This document shows, in pieces, positions 12,958-25,390 of a stretch of DNA of 64,000 bases. The notes under the pieces were generated by a model. That model saw nothing but the letters and a program-made list of their open reading frames with translations, was not told where the DNA came from and made no database searches. Within the stretch, counting starts at the first letter, position 1. Each line of letters starts with the position of its first letter. The position numbers and the translations under genes are program-made. This DNA comes from Molossus alvarezi (taxonomy: Eukaryota; Chordata; Mammalia; Chiroptera; Molossidae), in the NCBI GenBank assembly GCA_037176705.1, contig CM073885.1:218872290-218936289 (forward strand), read 5' to 3'.

Positions 12958-13214
12958 TGCCCTGGCTGGTTCGGCTCAGCAGTTAGAGCGTCAGCCTGCA
13001 GACCAATGAATAGCGGCGTTTGATTCCGGTCAAGGGCACCTACCTTAGTTGCGGTTCGTCCCCAACCCTGGTCGGGTTGTGTGGGAGGCAACCAGTTGAT
13101 GTGGCTCTATCACATCAGTGTTTCTCTCTGTCTCTCTCTCTCCCTCCCTCCCTCCCATTGTATCTGATAATAAGTAGAAAAAAAAATATCCTCAGGTGAG
13201 GAATAAAAAAAAAA
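12958..13214 (+). mobile_element. Ves-type SINE with perfect target-site duplication
   Basis: The SINE runs from gccctggctggttcggctca to an A-rich tail and is flanked by the direct repeat aaaatcaaggtga at 12945-12957 and 13215-13227. The undamaged 13 bp duplication suggests a fairly recent insertion by L1-driven target-primed reverse transcription. Confidence 0.95.
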
Positions 13215-13991
13215 AAAATCAAGGTGAGAAATTTACACTTAATGTCTTGGGCAGTGGGAAACCACCACCAAGTTTTAACCATCAGAGTCTGTTTTGTAAG
13301 CCAAAGCTGATCTTCCAGAAGAGTTACTCTCTCTTAAGAAGATGTGGGAAGAGCTTTTGTGGGGCAGAGCCTTGAGGACAAAACTGAGGCTGTCTGAGGG
13401 AGAGGCGCTTAGGTTTCTATCAGCAGAGAAAGGGGAATACATTTAAGAGTCATTGCAAAAGTAGAGTTTGCAAGATGGGCTGTGATTCGAAGGTGACCTA
13501 GGGGTAGGGAGAAATTACGTGTAACTCAAGTTGTGCTGATTGAAAAATCAGCAGCAAGTGGACAAGAGAGATGGGAGAAGGAAGAAAGAAAGCCTGGTAG
13601 ATGGGCAGGTTGGAGGAAAAGAAGGGAGGGGGGTTTTCTCTGAAGGTTTTGAGCAGATAGTCCTGTGGAGCAGCTGTTCCACAGGTAGATAAAAATGAGG
13701 ACCTGCAGATGGTCATCACGTGTGCACTGGAGACCAAATCGAAGAAGAAAACAGAAATGAGGATAGCATGAGATTGTGAAAGACACTAAGGTCCTAGAAG
13801 AAAGGGGATGGGGGAGGAAGAAGAGAGGGAAGATAAAGAAAGAGAGGGGGAGATGAAATGAATAGCCACAAGAGGGAACAATTGACTGGAAAGACCAGCT
13901 CATGAAGGTGATGGGCCAGACTCTCAGCCACAGATGGAGGGCTCCCTGGGCCAGGGGAAGGGAGCTCCTTTCTCAAAGGAAGAAATGAGGG

Positions 13992-14146
13992 GCCCTGGCT
14001 GGGTGTTGTCCTATACACCAAACGGTTGCTGGTTCAGGTTTGATCCCCGGTCGGGTGCATACAGGAGGCTTCTCTCTCACATCGATATTTCTCTCTCTCT
14101 CTCTCTCTCTCTAAAAATCAATTTTTAAAAAAGCATGTCCCCAAAA
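13992..14146 (+). mobile_element. Short-form Ves SINE with target-site duplication
   Basis: This is a compact SINE of about 155 bp with the 'ccctggctgggtg' head, 'cggttgctggttcaggtttgatcccc' box, (tc)n segment and A-rich end. The direct repeat aaaggaagaaatgaggg flanks it at 13975-13991 and 14147-14163. It is a different subfamily from the long copies that have the 'gtttgtccccggccctggt' body. Confidence 0.92.
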
Positions 14147-14439
14147 AAAGGAAGAAATGAGGGAAAGAGGCATCTAGAAGAAAATGTAAGACATTTGAGC
14201 AGAACAGGTGAGGGAATTTGTTGCTGTTTAATCAGATTGATTCTGTTACTTTTCTAAACAAAACAGAAAGCGGAGAGGCAAACTCAGCTGAGTGAAACGT
14301 GAGACGAGCAAGTGCAGTCGGCAGACGACAAAGCAGCAAAAAGAGTTGTCGACAGGATGGTTTCCAAGAAGCAGAGAGGTCTGACTGGAACTAGATCAGG
14401 TGATGAAGGCTGATGATACAGTGGCCCCACGTGTCTTCT

Positions 14440-14640
14440 GACGTGACACCGCTTCAAAGCCCAGCTCTGCTGTTCCCCGGCTGTGAAATATCGGGCAAAT
14501 TGATTAACGCCACCGATCTCCGTCTCTTGGGCTATCATATGCAGATACTACGAATCGCAGGACAGGATGACAGTCAGGATTAAATGAGGTCATGTAAGTG
14601 AGGCGCTGGAACACAGTAAGTGTTCAATGAGCATTATCTG
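14440..14640 (+). repeat. MIR SINE relic
   Basis: It is readable as the sense MIR core: 'caaagcccagctctgctgtt', 'gtgaaatatcgggcaaattg', then 'aggattaaatgaggtcatg' and 'cacagtaagtgttcaatga'. Confidence 0.75.
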
Positions 14641-15024
14641 CAGTAGGTCGGATCAGAACGGACATTGGCAGTGATGATCATGCTTGCATCTATGCCGCTA
14701 TTTTGCCTATTACATGTAAACCACAGAGATTTACGTGTGTGTTAGAAAAGTAGGTAAGTGTAGCCTTAGCAAGTGTGCTCTGTTCAGTGCTGGAAGGGTA
14801 ACTTAGGAGTCTAAATTCAGCTGTGTTCTTTAAGCACAGATCCTCAAAGGCCTTCTCCGCCATTCAAGCCCTGACCTATAGGTCTCATGAAGATAACGGC
14901 AATCCTGACTTCACTGGGAGCCTGCGCAGCGGAAAGTTTGTAAGTGAATCTTTCTGTCATTACCAAAGCTAGCAAGATAGTGTTTAGTAAAAGTCACATG
15001 AAGAAGGAAATGTAAGTTCTTTTT

Positions 15025-15269
15025 TTTTTTTTTTATCCTCACCCGAGGATATTTTTCCATTTTTTGTACAGATAGAGTGGGAGGGAGAGAGAGGAAGGGA
15101 GAGAGAGAAACATCGACGTGAAGGGACACATAGAGTGGTTGCCACCCGCACGACCAACCAGGGCCGGGGACAAACTGCAACCGAAGTACGTGCCCTTAGC
15201 GGGAACCGAACCCGGGTCTCTCCGGACCGCAGGCCGATGCTCTAACCGCTGAGCCAAACTGGCCAGGGC
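15025..15269 (-). mobile_element. Ves-type SINE (long form) with target-site duplication
   Basis: This is a minus-strand copy with the full body: ggccagtttggctcagcggt head, 'gttcggttcccgctaaggg', 'cacgtcgatgtttctctct' and a tail ending cctcgggtgagga plus poly-A. The duplication tgtaagttcttttt is present at 15011-15024 and again from 15270. It is one of the best preserved copies in the window. Confidence 0.95.
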
Positions 15270-15605
15270 TGTAAGTTCTTTTTAATTGAGGAAGGCCCAA
15301 TTTAAGCATGTTGTGTTCTTTTATTCTGAAAAGAAAAGTTCAGAAAAATAATAAAATAAAAGAAAGAAAGAAATGCCTTGAAATATTTGATCATCCTTCG
15401 ACAGGGTGACCTCTCAAGTAAAACACAGATCGGAAGAATAAGGAAGAGACAATCATTGAATGTCCCAGAGAGAGCGCGTGGATATGCAATCAATGCACAG
15501 TTCAGGCAATAGGAGATAGGGTGACAAAATGAGAAATAAAAAAAGAAAGTACATTGCAAAAAACAAAAAGATAAGGAAGCTAAACAGGCATTAAAAAAAT
15601 AGAAG

Positions 15606-15836
15606 AGCCCTGGACGGTTTGGCTCAGCAGTTAGAGCGTCGGCCTGCGGTCCAGAGCCAGTTCCTGCTAAGGGCACGTACCTCAGTTGCAGTTTGTCCCC
15701 GGCCCTGGTTGGGTCAGGTGGGTGGCAACCACTCGATGTGTCCCTTTCACATCGATGTTCTCTCTCTCTCTCTCTCCCTCCCATTCCATCTGAACAAAAA
15801 AATGGGAGAATGTCCTCGAGTAAGGATAAAAAAAAA
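15606..15836 (+). mobile_element. Ves-type SINE (long form)
   Basis: Head 'gccctggacggtttggctca', body 'gtttgtccccggccctggttgg' and tail 'cctcgagtaaggataaaaa' are all present. About ten bases are missing around the B box relative to its sister copies. Confidence 0.9.
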
Positions 15837-16324
15837 ATGAGAAAATTGAAAAAAATACAGAGATAGAAGAATAGGACCAGACGGAATAAGGTGGGAGGGG
15901 AAAAGAAGAGAAAACAATCATATACATGAGATACACTAACAAGAAATATTGTTGCTGTAATTGCCATAAGATGCATTAGAAGGTGATTACACTGGACATT
16001 AGGACCCACGATTTGAGTCATTCGTTCACCGAGCATGTCTTCATCAGCATCTGTGCGTTAGCTGAGCACTACTCTGAGCTCTTCCTCCTACTCCTGTGGG
16101 AAGGTTTCTTAGAATGATCAAATGAAAAGATAGGTGAGAAACTGCTTTGAAAATTGTAAAATTCCACCAACACCTTATTATTTGTATTACCAACAACATG
16201 AAATACAGACCCAGTCCAACAGAAGCCTTGAAAATCATACTTAATCATACCAAGCAGTACATCTGTCTCCTGGTAGTCATCTCCCGGGTCCACAGAAGGA
16301 AAATTGAAAATCATGGCAAATCAA

Positions 16325-16545
16325 ATTAAGTTACACAACACAATGAAATGCTTTTTAGCCATTAAAAATGGCAATTATATGGATTCTTTTAATATCTGCC
16401 AACATATGGAAATACATATTAAAATGATATTTAGGAGAAATATGTAGCTGTTGACTACAACTGTAAAAAATACATAATGTACGTGTCAAAAAAATTAAAC
16501 AAATGTAAACATAAATTATTAAAATATAGTAGACCTTAATGTGTC
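16325..16545 (+). repeat. LINE-1 3'-end relic
   Basis: The wording 'acaatgaaatgctttttagc cattaaaaatgg' is typical of old L1 3' untranslated ends in sense orientation. It is short and diverged. Confidence 0.45.
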
Positions 16546-16739
16546 TCTAATGTTTACTGATTCAATAAGGATAATATACAGTAGGACCACATGTACACAC
16601 GGCATTCTAAATCAGCTTCCTCGGTGTCCCTCCAAGCCACCTGGTCATACCAGTCCCTGACAATCCTCCTTTTAATCTATCAAGAAAATCATCCTTGAGT
16701 CTCTCTTGTGTGCAATCAACTGTATTTGGCATCACAGAG

Positions 16740-17000
16740 TACAACAAAATGGTTAAGTATTTGGATTCTGGAATCACACTCTCTAGGTTCAAATCTTGGT
16801 TCTATCTTCCAGCTTTTGTCATTTTGAGCAAGTTACTGAACCTTTCTGTAGTTCGGTTTTTTCATATGTAAAATGGAGATCAAATCAGGACCTATCTGGG
16901 AGGATCATTGCCAACGTTAAATGGGAAAATGCAGTCAAAGCGCTTAGCACCATGCTTGTTACATAATGAGCCCTCAGAATAGTCACCTGTTATTGGACAC
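16740..17000 (+). repeat. MIR SINE relic
   Basis: The sense MIR core is clear: 'ggttcaaatcttggttctat', 'gagcaagttactgaacctt', 'tatgtaaaatggagatc' and 'aaagcgcttagcaccatg'. Confidence 0.8.
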
Positions 17001-17789
17001 CAGGAAACAACCCCTGACAGAGAACAGGAGCCCAGCAATGCCAAGTCTAGGTGAGAGGTAGACATGATCAGCATACCAGGAATTACAATGTGGGAGAGGC
17101 CAGGAGGAAGCTGGTCCTCTTAGGGAAGGAATCCGAGCCAGGCCTGAGAGATGGATGGGTAGGATTTTGAATCAGAATGAGGCAGTAACTGCTGCACATT
17201 TGTAGTATGTGCCTCTTTCCTAACTTCCAGTCCCAGCCGCAGAGCAGCCACAGCAAGATGTAGGGCAGTGCCAGCCCGCCTCCCCCGCACGGAGAAGCTG
17301 CTGTGAAACAGGACTGGCTCTCACCTCGGGCTTCAAGGCACTGCGGCTGGCACCCAGAAAGCGGCCGACTGGCTCGGGCAGGGCTCCTTCCCAGCCTTCA
17401 GTTATGTTTAACTTGAACTGTTTTTTTTCATTAGTGTTGTAGTTGTGTTGGTTTATTTCAAAATAAGCATGTTTTGCCCTTTTAATCTGCATTTGGACTT
17501 TTGCACCACTTTTTTTAGGGCCTTCTTTCCAAAATGATGATAATGAATGGGGAAAATCATGAAAGAGGCTCGAAAGGGTTTTTTGTTTGTTTGTTTGTTT
17601 TTAATTTGTAAGAAAAATATTAACAGGTTTTCTAACCAGTCAATAAATGGCTTCACGCAGATTCAGAGAGCAAATACCTCTCAGACCCAACACTGGAGGG
17701 TAATTACAGATTGCTCTTCGGTGCCCTTCAGTAAGAAAGAGTGGCAAACCTGAGTCTCCTTGGTTAACCCCTCTGCTTGCCCACAGAGA

Positions 17790-17893
17790 GAGGGAGGAGG
17801 GGGGGGGGAAGGGAAGGGAAGGGGAGGGGAGGGGAGGGGAGGGGAGGGGAGGGGAGGGGAGGGGAGGGGAGGGGAGGGGAGGGGAGGGAAGGA
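17790..17893 (+). repeat. (GGGGA)n simple repeat, G-quadruplex-prone
   Basis: After an impure (GGGAA)/(G)n lead, about a dozen nearly perfect GGGGA units follow in tandem. The G-rich strand is the plus strand, which is the template strand for the FRAS1 transcript, so the transcript itself carries (CCCCT)n. The length suggests polymorphism between individuals. Confidence 0.95.
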
Positions 17894-19599
17894 ACAAGTC
17901 CACAATCTGAAGACTAGTTCATCATTCATTTCACCTTCAGGGAGTGCCAACAAATTGTTCAGCATATTAACATCACTTAGTTCAGGGCTTTCCAAATATT
18001 ATTCTGCAAACCACTGGTTCGCTTTATGAGAGGCTATAATAAAAGAAGGGAGAAGGTATGCAATTCAGTATCTGGGAAATGATGTCCTGCCTACTTCATC
18101 TTAGAGACTCACAATGCACATCTGTTTATTTAAGGTTCTGAGATAGCCTGCAATGAAGAAAGTTGCTTAAGTTATTTAACTCAGAGGTTCCCAAATTTAT
18201 TTAGCCAGGAATCTTTTTGGCATGTAACACCTATTAACAATTGTCCAGACCCTGAGATCCATGGAATACAATATGAAAATGCCCAGAGTAGTATGTCTTT
18301 ACTGACATGTCTTCTTTTGCTTACATTCTGGCACAGATTTATGAAGAAAACGTATCAGCATTTAAGAAATTATTGCATAAGCAAACAAATGTTTAATCCC
18401 AATAGAATTCTACCACCCTAATAAACCAGCTGTTTAAAATTTTCCGGCCTGCCTCTCTACAGTATTACTCTCAGTATTATCTCCTTTCTATACAAGAACT
18501 CATAGTATGGCCATTCCACAAAGTCCAAGGCACTTTTTTTTTTTGCATCTGTATTTTGGTATTTCTCACTCATGTTTTCTTTTTAATTTCTACCATCTTC
18601 TATAAATAGGAGTAAAGCTTTAGCTGAGAAAACAGGAGAAAGCACCCCAGGCTTTGGAATTTGGGGATAATGTTGCTGAGATATGGGCAAAAAAATCCAT
18701 GAAGATAAAAACCTGGCTTTCCATAACACTTAACCATGTCTGCTGTAATCTTATCCACTCCTGCCTCTCACCCCAGTGCATTTATCTCTGCTGAAAACCT
18801 TCAGCCCTGGTCTAAATCTCACAAGTTGTATATTTGCTTTGATAGACTTAAAGGGAAAAAATCCCCACACATATGACATCCCTAAATGTGATAACACATT
18901 AAGGTTATTGGACCTGTTCCCAGGATATGTTTATTCTTGTCTGTGTGATAGATTAGATGTAATTTTCTTTCTTAAACAGCCAAGTGCAATTAAGAGGTCT
19001 GTGATGATGATTTAGGTACAGCGCAGATAGAGTATAAATCCTGTGAATAAATCCCACCACCCTACAAAGCTCACACATGATAGAGGGAGCAGACAAGGTC
19101 CTTCCCCGGGGCTTCCACTGTGCCAGGACTTCCCAAGGATGATGAAAACACATCCGCGATGGCACTGCCTGGGTGGATGATCCTCTGCTCGGCCGTCATC
19201 ACAGGGCTCTTTCAGGCTCCATCCTTGGTTTAGATAAAAGTCACTGAAATGTTCCTTGAGGTTAACAATGGCCTGACTAAACCAACACTTCTGTTAACAA
19301 ACAAAACAAAACAACCACTCCAGGACTTTAGGTTCAGTGTAAAAAAAAAGATGAGCTCCTGGTGGTGACAGTGGAAAGCCTGTGTTCACCTGTGTCCCGG
19401 ACAGCTCCTGTGGATGTCTAGTGGTCCCTCTGTACTCAACATGTCCAAATTCAAACGCATCACCTTCCCATTCTGGCCTTGGTAAATGGCATTCCCAGGC
19501 CTCAAATGTACTTGGCCAGAAACCTGGAAATCATCCTCCAAACTCCCTCTCCCTTAGCCCCCAGGGTTGAGATCAGCAACCTCTGTTGCTTCTCCAGTA

Positions 19600-20150
19600 A
19601 GCTCCCCATATCCACACTTCTGCTTTCCGTGGTTTCGGTTACCCTCAGTTAACCCCTGCTCAAAAATATTAAATGGAAAAATTCCAGAAATAAACAATTT
19701 GTAAGTTTTAAATTGCATGCTGCTCTGAGTAGCATGGTGAAATCTCACACCATTCCACACCATCCCGCCGGGAGTGTGAATCATCCTTCTGTCCAGCGCA
19801 TTCATGGCTCTGTCCGTTATCTGCCCCACAGCCACTTAACGCCACCTTGATGATCAGATCGACTGTGCGGTTTGGCAATGCCTTGTGTTCACCTAACCCC
19901 AATCTTACTTAATAATGTCCCCAAAGTGCAAGAATAGCAATGCTGGCAATTCAGATATGCCGAAGAGAAGCCATAAAGTGTTTCCTTTAAATGAAGAGCT
20001 ATGTATTTATGAAAACAAAAAACAAACAAACAAAAATAAAACGTAGTGTGTGTGTGTGTGTGTGTGTGTGTGGTTCAGTACTATCCTTGGTTTGGTGCTA
20101 TCCATGGGGGTCTTGGAATGCATCCCCCACAGATAAAGGGGGACTAACTT
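19600..20150 (+). mobile_element. Tigger-like (pogo) DNA transposon relic with transposase N-terminus
   Basis: The order matches a Tigger element: 'ttaaatggaaaaattccaga', 'aaacaatttgtaagttttaa', 'gaaatctcacaccattcc', then a transposase-like start at 19915-20000 reading MSPKCKNSNAGNSDMPKRS in the plus frame. After about 28 codons it jumps, through A-rich and (GT)n sequence, to the 3' terminal block 'tatccatgggggtcttggaa' and 'gataaagggggact'. The catalytic core is deleted, so this is a dead, non-autonomous copy. Confidence 0.85.
20045..20072 (+). repeat. (TG)n microsatellite
   Basis: About 14 uninterrupted TG units lie inside the Tigger relic, at its internal deletion point. Confidence 0.95.
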
Positions 20151-20529
20151 CTGCATTAGGCTGAACCATATGAAATCGCCACTACTTGATCATTTGGTGC
20201 CCACAGAATAGCAACCTCACGTGGGCCAACCTAATATATCATTAACACTTAGTGAAGCCACGCCCCTTCTCTTCGTCCTCTCGGCAATTTTCTCATGAAA
20301 GGCTTCACCTCCCATCTGGATTCCTACAACTACCCTCGAAAACGCCTTTCTGCCCCCGCCTTGCCTTCCTGCAAGCAATCCTCTGCAAATCTTTCTCTTG
20401 ACAGAAATGTGACCATAACACCGCCCTCCTTAGAAACCTTCAAGAGATCCCCACAGCCCGATGACAAAGTGTGTTCTTAAACAGGAGCTTCCTTCTGCTT
20501 CAAGTCCTCTACTCCCAGGACAGGGGCTG

Positions 20530-20840
20530 GCATTCCACTGAACTCTTTGTTGGTGCCTGGAGAGATAATATGCTTTGGCCCACCTTCTGGAATGCTCTTC
20601 CTTCCAAATTTCCAAACCCCTCTCAACAGTTCAAAATCATCTCAGTTATGAAATGTTCCAGAAAGCCTTCCTCTGGTCTGGCTTAGCTCATATTTGCGGC
20701 AGTATCAACACATGTCCCCTTCCTTCCTCCACGGCATGCCTCTTGAATGCAAGCATTATATCTTACTCATCTTTGCATCCTGAGAGCCCAGCACAGTGCC
20801 TGGCATGAGGCGTATGCTTAATAAATGTTTGAGGAAGCGG
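20530..20840 (+). repeat. L2 LINE 3'-end relic
   Basis: The sense L2 3' signature is visible: 'ggaatgctcttccttccaa', 'agaaagccttcctctggtc', then 'tgaatgcaagcattatatct' and 'cagtgcctggcatgagg ... ttaataaatgtttgagg'. Confidence 0.75.
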
Positions 20841-21329
20841 TAAATGAATACATGCATTACAATGCTACAGAGAGAAGTGGGAGATATTTGGAAATACATA
20901 TAGTTATTAAAAAAGTAAACTTCGAGATGAATACACTTCTCTGAAAGATCAACAATTGAAATTACTGGTCAAATTTTTCTGTACTAGACACTCACACACC
21001 CAGTCTCTATTCAACAAAGGATGTCCAAGCACCAGACAATGATTATATTATTTAAAAACTACAGTTAATATACCTAATGCCCAGGACAGCCAAGGTTTTT
21101 CCCTTCTACCTATTTTAGTGGGACCTGCTCTTTTAGGGCTAGAGATTTCCAGAGTCATTTAGCCTTGTCCCCTGTTAGCCTTAAAAAAAAATTAATGCAT
21201 TCCTAGTCACCTAATTCACTCTCAAAAAGGGCTCTGGACATTGGCGAGAACAAAGTTCATTAAAAATTAAAATTTTCTAATCTCCTTATATAGACATTTA
21301 TTTTTAAAAATTTCTTCGCATAAAATTGT

Positions 21330-22450
21330 TATGGTCCACATGCTGAACAGGTTGGAAACAGAAAAGCTATACTGAAGCGCCTGCCATCTAACTCCTGTCT
21401 CTGACTCTCATCTCTCCTTGCTCCAGTCCATCTCCCACACAGCTTGCACATTTCCTGCCCAGAGCACATCCTTAGTCTAGTCACAGTCCTCTCCAAAACT
21501 CTCCTGGCTGTATTGCCCACAAAATTCCTTTCCCACCTTTTGGCCTGAAATAGCGGGTTTTCTATACCTCAGTTCCAACTGAAATTTTCCAACCGTTTCA
21601 TCTATTATGCCTCAATTACAAACCATGTTCTTCAGCCAGGTTGGCTCACTCACTGGCCATGAACGGCGCACATGCTCTTCCTCTGTGCCTGTCTCCTGGT
21701 GCAACCCCTCCCAGAAAGCCCGCCGACCTCCCTCTGTCTAACAATCCCAGCTATTCTCTCGGAGGAGTTTCAGGTTCCACCTCCTTCACAATGCCTTCCA
21801 TATCTTTTCTTTCTCCCGCCTCTGACTTCATACAACAATTGGTTTTTTCCCTGAATTGCAGCATTTAGGGCTGCAGCCCTGCTCTTGACTGTTCAGTCTT
21901 TCCAGGATATAGACTTTGGACCCCAATGTCTATCGCAAAGGTCATGTGCAAACCCTAGGAATCCCTGGGACCAGGGTACCACCGCTATACTCGGAGCACT
22001 GTCATTGACTTGCTGTGCCTCCACCACCAACCTTGGCAACTGAAATATCAATGCTGACCCAGACTGCGTGTGCCTGCTCAGGCTGTGACCTAGACACTTG
22101 GCCACACCTCCTCCCTGCCCAGGCGTAAGCCCTACCCAGACCACCCCCTCCAGCAGGCATTCAACCAGATTCTGGCTTTCTCACCTTCCCACTTGCCCAG
22201 TGGCATCCCAGAATGCCCTCAGGCAAGGCCTTCAGAGCTGCAACAACAGCTGTACAAGCAAATCTCTTCAAGTTTCTCCTAAATTGGGAAGAGTGGGTCA
22301 AGAAATATATAATGACCCACTAGCCTATAACTTGCTCTTTCCAGACTATTAGCTCTTTGAGGACAGGGTCCTTGTCTTATTCAGCATTTTGTTTTGGTAT
22401 TCTGAGAATCTGGCCGTTGGCAGACACGCAAAGATACTTGTATGAACAAA
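21330..22450 (+). repeat. L2-like relics (discontinuous)
   Basis: Weak sense L2 resemblance occurs at 21390-21880 (CT-rich coding-like 3' region) and at 22340-22450 ('agctctttgaggacagggtccttgtct', then an aataaatg-like end). The boundaries are uncertain. Confidence 0.4.
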
Positions 22451-23019
22451 TGATCATAAACACTGTATGGCTCCTTCATTATTTCCCAAACCCCTGCCGC
22501 TCTCTTCATTTATTTCCTTTTGAGATCCAAGTTCTAAACGAAGAGGAAAAATCCCAACTCCTGAGGCAACTGACTTAATTTTGGGTAAATGCCCCTAAAT
22601 TTTGGTGACTGGGGCTGATGGCAAAGGTTCTCCACAGCAAGAGGCAGGAGATAATGCAGACAAGGGTAAGACAGTCTCCAGAGAGGTCATTTTGAAAGTG
22701 TGTTTTGTCGCCTTAAGCTGAAGTGTGCCACCTGCATGTGAGGTATTGTTATTGTGACTCCAATCTTTATTAATATGTGGGTCTAAGTTGCTATTAGAAA
22801 TTGCAAGAGTATTATTAGAAGATTCCATTTGAACGTGCCGATATTTACTAAATGTCTGAAAGGAAGCAGTGAAGTGAGTTCCCAGACACGACACCAATGT
22901 CTCCCGAGAAAAGAGCTCTTCCTCAATTGGCTGACAAAGGACAAGAGCATTTAAAGTCTGGAATGAAGAACCCTCGCCCTTTGGCCATGGTTCTGAGACG
23001 ATGAGGGGATGTCACTCAC

Positions 23020-23163
23020 CAGCACAGTGCCCCACGAGGTTGAGGAACTGCCCTTCTTTGCAGCGGGTCCTGCAGTTCGCACCATCCACAGTGGCATGAG
23101 GGTGACAGGAAAGGCAGTCGGACTCTGACGGGCCGTGGCACTGCCTGCAGGTGGGGTGGCATT
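23020..23163 (-). CDS. FRAS1: FRAS1 coding exon F: furin-like repeat (about FU8)
   Basis: This 144 nt exon encodes one FU repeat, with a peptide beginning CHPTCRQCHGPSESDCLSCH and ending near FLNLVGHC. The eight cysteines are intact. The acceptor is tttctcccccctag-like and pyrimidine-rich, and the donor is GCTG followed by gtgagt. Both ends are phase 1. The closing G plus AC of exon G makes aspartate, giving the A-D-C-H junction typical of FRAS1 at this point. The following intron is 19.2 kb, the longest complete intron here. The segment around FLNLVG is strongly reminiscent of human FRAS1 and makes a PCSK5/6 identity unlikely. Confidence 0.94.
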
Positions 23164-25390
23164 CTAGGGGGAGAAACAAGACCTGGGGTTGGAATGAGCA
23201 GTTCAGCATGTAAACATATCATGTATTTTATGCACTCCACAAATTACATTAAGAGCAGAGCTCAGACACTACTCATCTTTTGAAGATTCCTGAGCAAGCT
23301 TGATGTACCCTTAGGTCTGACTAAGAGAATGCATTTTTGGAGTCAGTAAAAATGCCACCCATGCATAGAATGTGGAAATTAGAGTAACTGGCCACATTCC
23401 AGAGAGGCCAGCATGGCCATCCCTATCCACGTCAATAACAAGTGCACATCAACGTGACAAAGCAGAAAAGTGCATGGTAAGACTCCTTCTCTCCAAAATG
23501 CCACGATTCAAAGACAGCAAGGCAGGGAAAAGAGGAGACATTTTGCTTCTCAGAAATTCCCGACAGGCCAAGGGGAAACCTTACACAGCAAGGGATACTA
23601 AACCTTCTCGCCAGAGTCAGACCGCACAGCCTCGATGCCCGTTTTAGTAGCAACACTTAATTAAAGCACAGAGAACAGAAAACGTCCTCTTCCTGGAGGT
23701 TATCATGAGCTGTGTTTGAAGTTCAATTCCTCAGACAAAATTATGTCAAAGCTACGTTTTCTCCAGCAAAACCAGCAGATTAACAGGAGGCACCGCGCTG
23801 GAAGCAGCCCGAGTGAGTCACGGTAGGTGTAGGCGCTAAAGATAAGGGCGGCAAGGAAGAAAAGCAGGTTGCAGCTGCGGCCGCGTTCGTCCTGCCAAGG
23901 CAGCAGCAGGAGCGGGCGCAGGGAAGGAGATGTGAGGGTTTCTCTGCCAAGGACGAGGAGGTCTGAGCGTGTCTGATTCCAAGAGGACCTGGAGCTGGGT
24001 TGAACTTGCTGGAACTGATGGCACAGAATTCCCTTCTGGCACAGGGCTGGTGAAAAGCAAAGGCACAGATTTCGAATAAAGTCAACTGCTTCTCACGTCT
24101 TCTGGCACGAGGCCGAAAGAAGATAAGGAGTTATATATATACATAAGAGCAAGCGGGCAAGAAGTGAGCTGCTGATTAGGAGGCTAGCATTGACTAACAC
24201 CCCTTCTACATTCCTGAGGCTCTCAAGTGGGAAAACACCCGTCCCAAAGATACGTGTTCTCAGGATGGTTTCCACCCGCCAGCGATGCCGCCCTGCCAGA
24301 ATATTTCCAGTGACCCGGTGGCCCTGGCTTGTGGTCAGGCTTCAAGCAGGTAGAGGCAGAGGCAGAGGGGCAGAGCCCGAGAGGCAGGGGCAGAGCGGGA
24401 CAGAGCGGGGCAGGCTCCCCCCAACAACTGTACACACACACACCAGCTGGGCTGGTGTGAAAGCACATGGGGACAGACAGCTGTCAAGGACAGCAGCAAT
24501 GACACGCCAGAAACACTCCCTCCCAGCGTGATGGAGAGCGTAAAGGAAAAGCCGCCCAACAGGGGTCTGGAGAGAGTCCAAAGGGACTTGGAAAAAAGAA
24601 CATTTCAGAAGAAAAATCATATTGATCTTCCATCATCTAAAACTGGGTTCACATTAAATTTCCTCTTGGGAGTTTGAGGCTAGATGAGTCTAACAAGTTA
24701 ATTTATGTTTAAAATATTTTACAAATTTACTACATGTTCTCTGACTCTAGAAATACATGTAGTACGATTTCATAACATTGGGCTTTTCCCTCTAAGCTGG
24801 TGTCAACAAATCTATTATTAGAAATAAAATAGTAATCATGATAGAATGCGGGTAGTCTTTTTTTTCCTGTAGATACAAGGAAACACAGTGCTACAATGAG
24901 GTGCTTAACTTTTAGTATTTTGTCAATTCCAATAAAACCCTGCACTAATCTCAACTAGTAATTTCTAGAATCTCTGCCACTGAGACACAAAGGTGCTCTT
25001 AAAAACATATGGGACTGACCTGTCAAAGAAAAAAAACTCTTCTCTCTCTTTTTGGTTTATTGGGCTGTCACCAGGGACAGCAGGGCAGCGAACGCCCAAT
25101 GCCCGATCCACACCGATGCGGCAAGCCCGCGGGGCTCTGTCTCCCGGATGACTACCAGCAAATCCCCTCACTGGGTGCACAGGGCAAAGCTGATTCCAAT
25201 TCTTCACTTCTTCCATGCTTCCTTCTTGGGAGAACCGAATTTCTCTTGTTCCTTGTACTGCCACACATTCAAGATAGTGATGTACAGCCCAACCCTTCGT
25301 CCCGTGGTATGACATAATTACAGTGTCCGGCTGCATTATGAAGACAAAGTAGGGGTATTGGGAATAAGCCCCCGCATCTTGCACACTCAC
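23164..25390 (-). other. FRAS1: Intron between exons E and F (2.2 kb)
   Basis: No full-length repeat was recognised. 23780-24560 is relatively GC- and CpG-rich, with several overlapping chance open frames on both strands and no splice-framed coding signal. Confidence 0.6.

Larger units (their letters stand above)
3852..23019 (-). other. FRAS1: Intron between exons F and G (19.2 kb)
   Basis: The intron contains SINEs (6385, 12958, 13992, 15025, 15606), a TA-flanked MITE (8147), a Tigger relic (19600), MIR/L2 relics, simple repeats (17790, 20045) and long stretches with no recognisable element: 3852-6380, 6612-8146, 8790-11380, 17000-17780 and 17900-19400. No FU exon or other convincing coding segment was found. 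11400-12060 looks repeat-free and is listed separately. Confidence 0.7.

Noticed and set aside
15302..16036. A 244-codon minus-strand open frame, the second longest in the window.
   Set aside because: It crosses the complement of a Ves SINE (15606-15836), is rich in phenylalanine and leucine from A/T-rich intron, and has no homology I recognise. It is a chance frame through a repeat.
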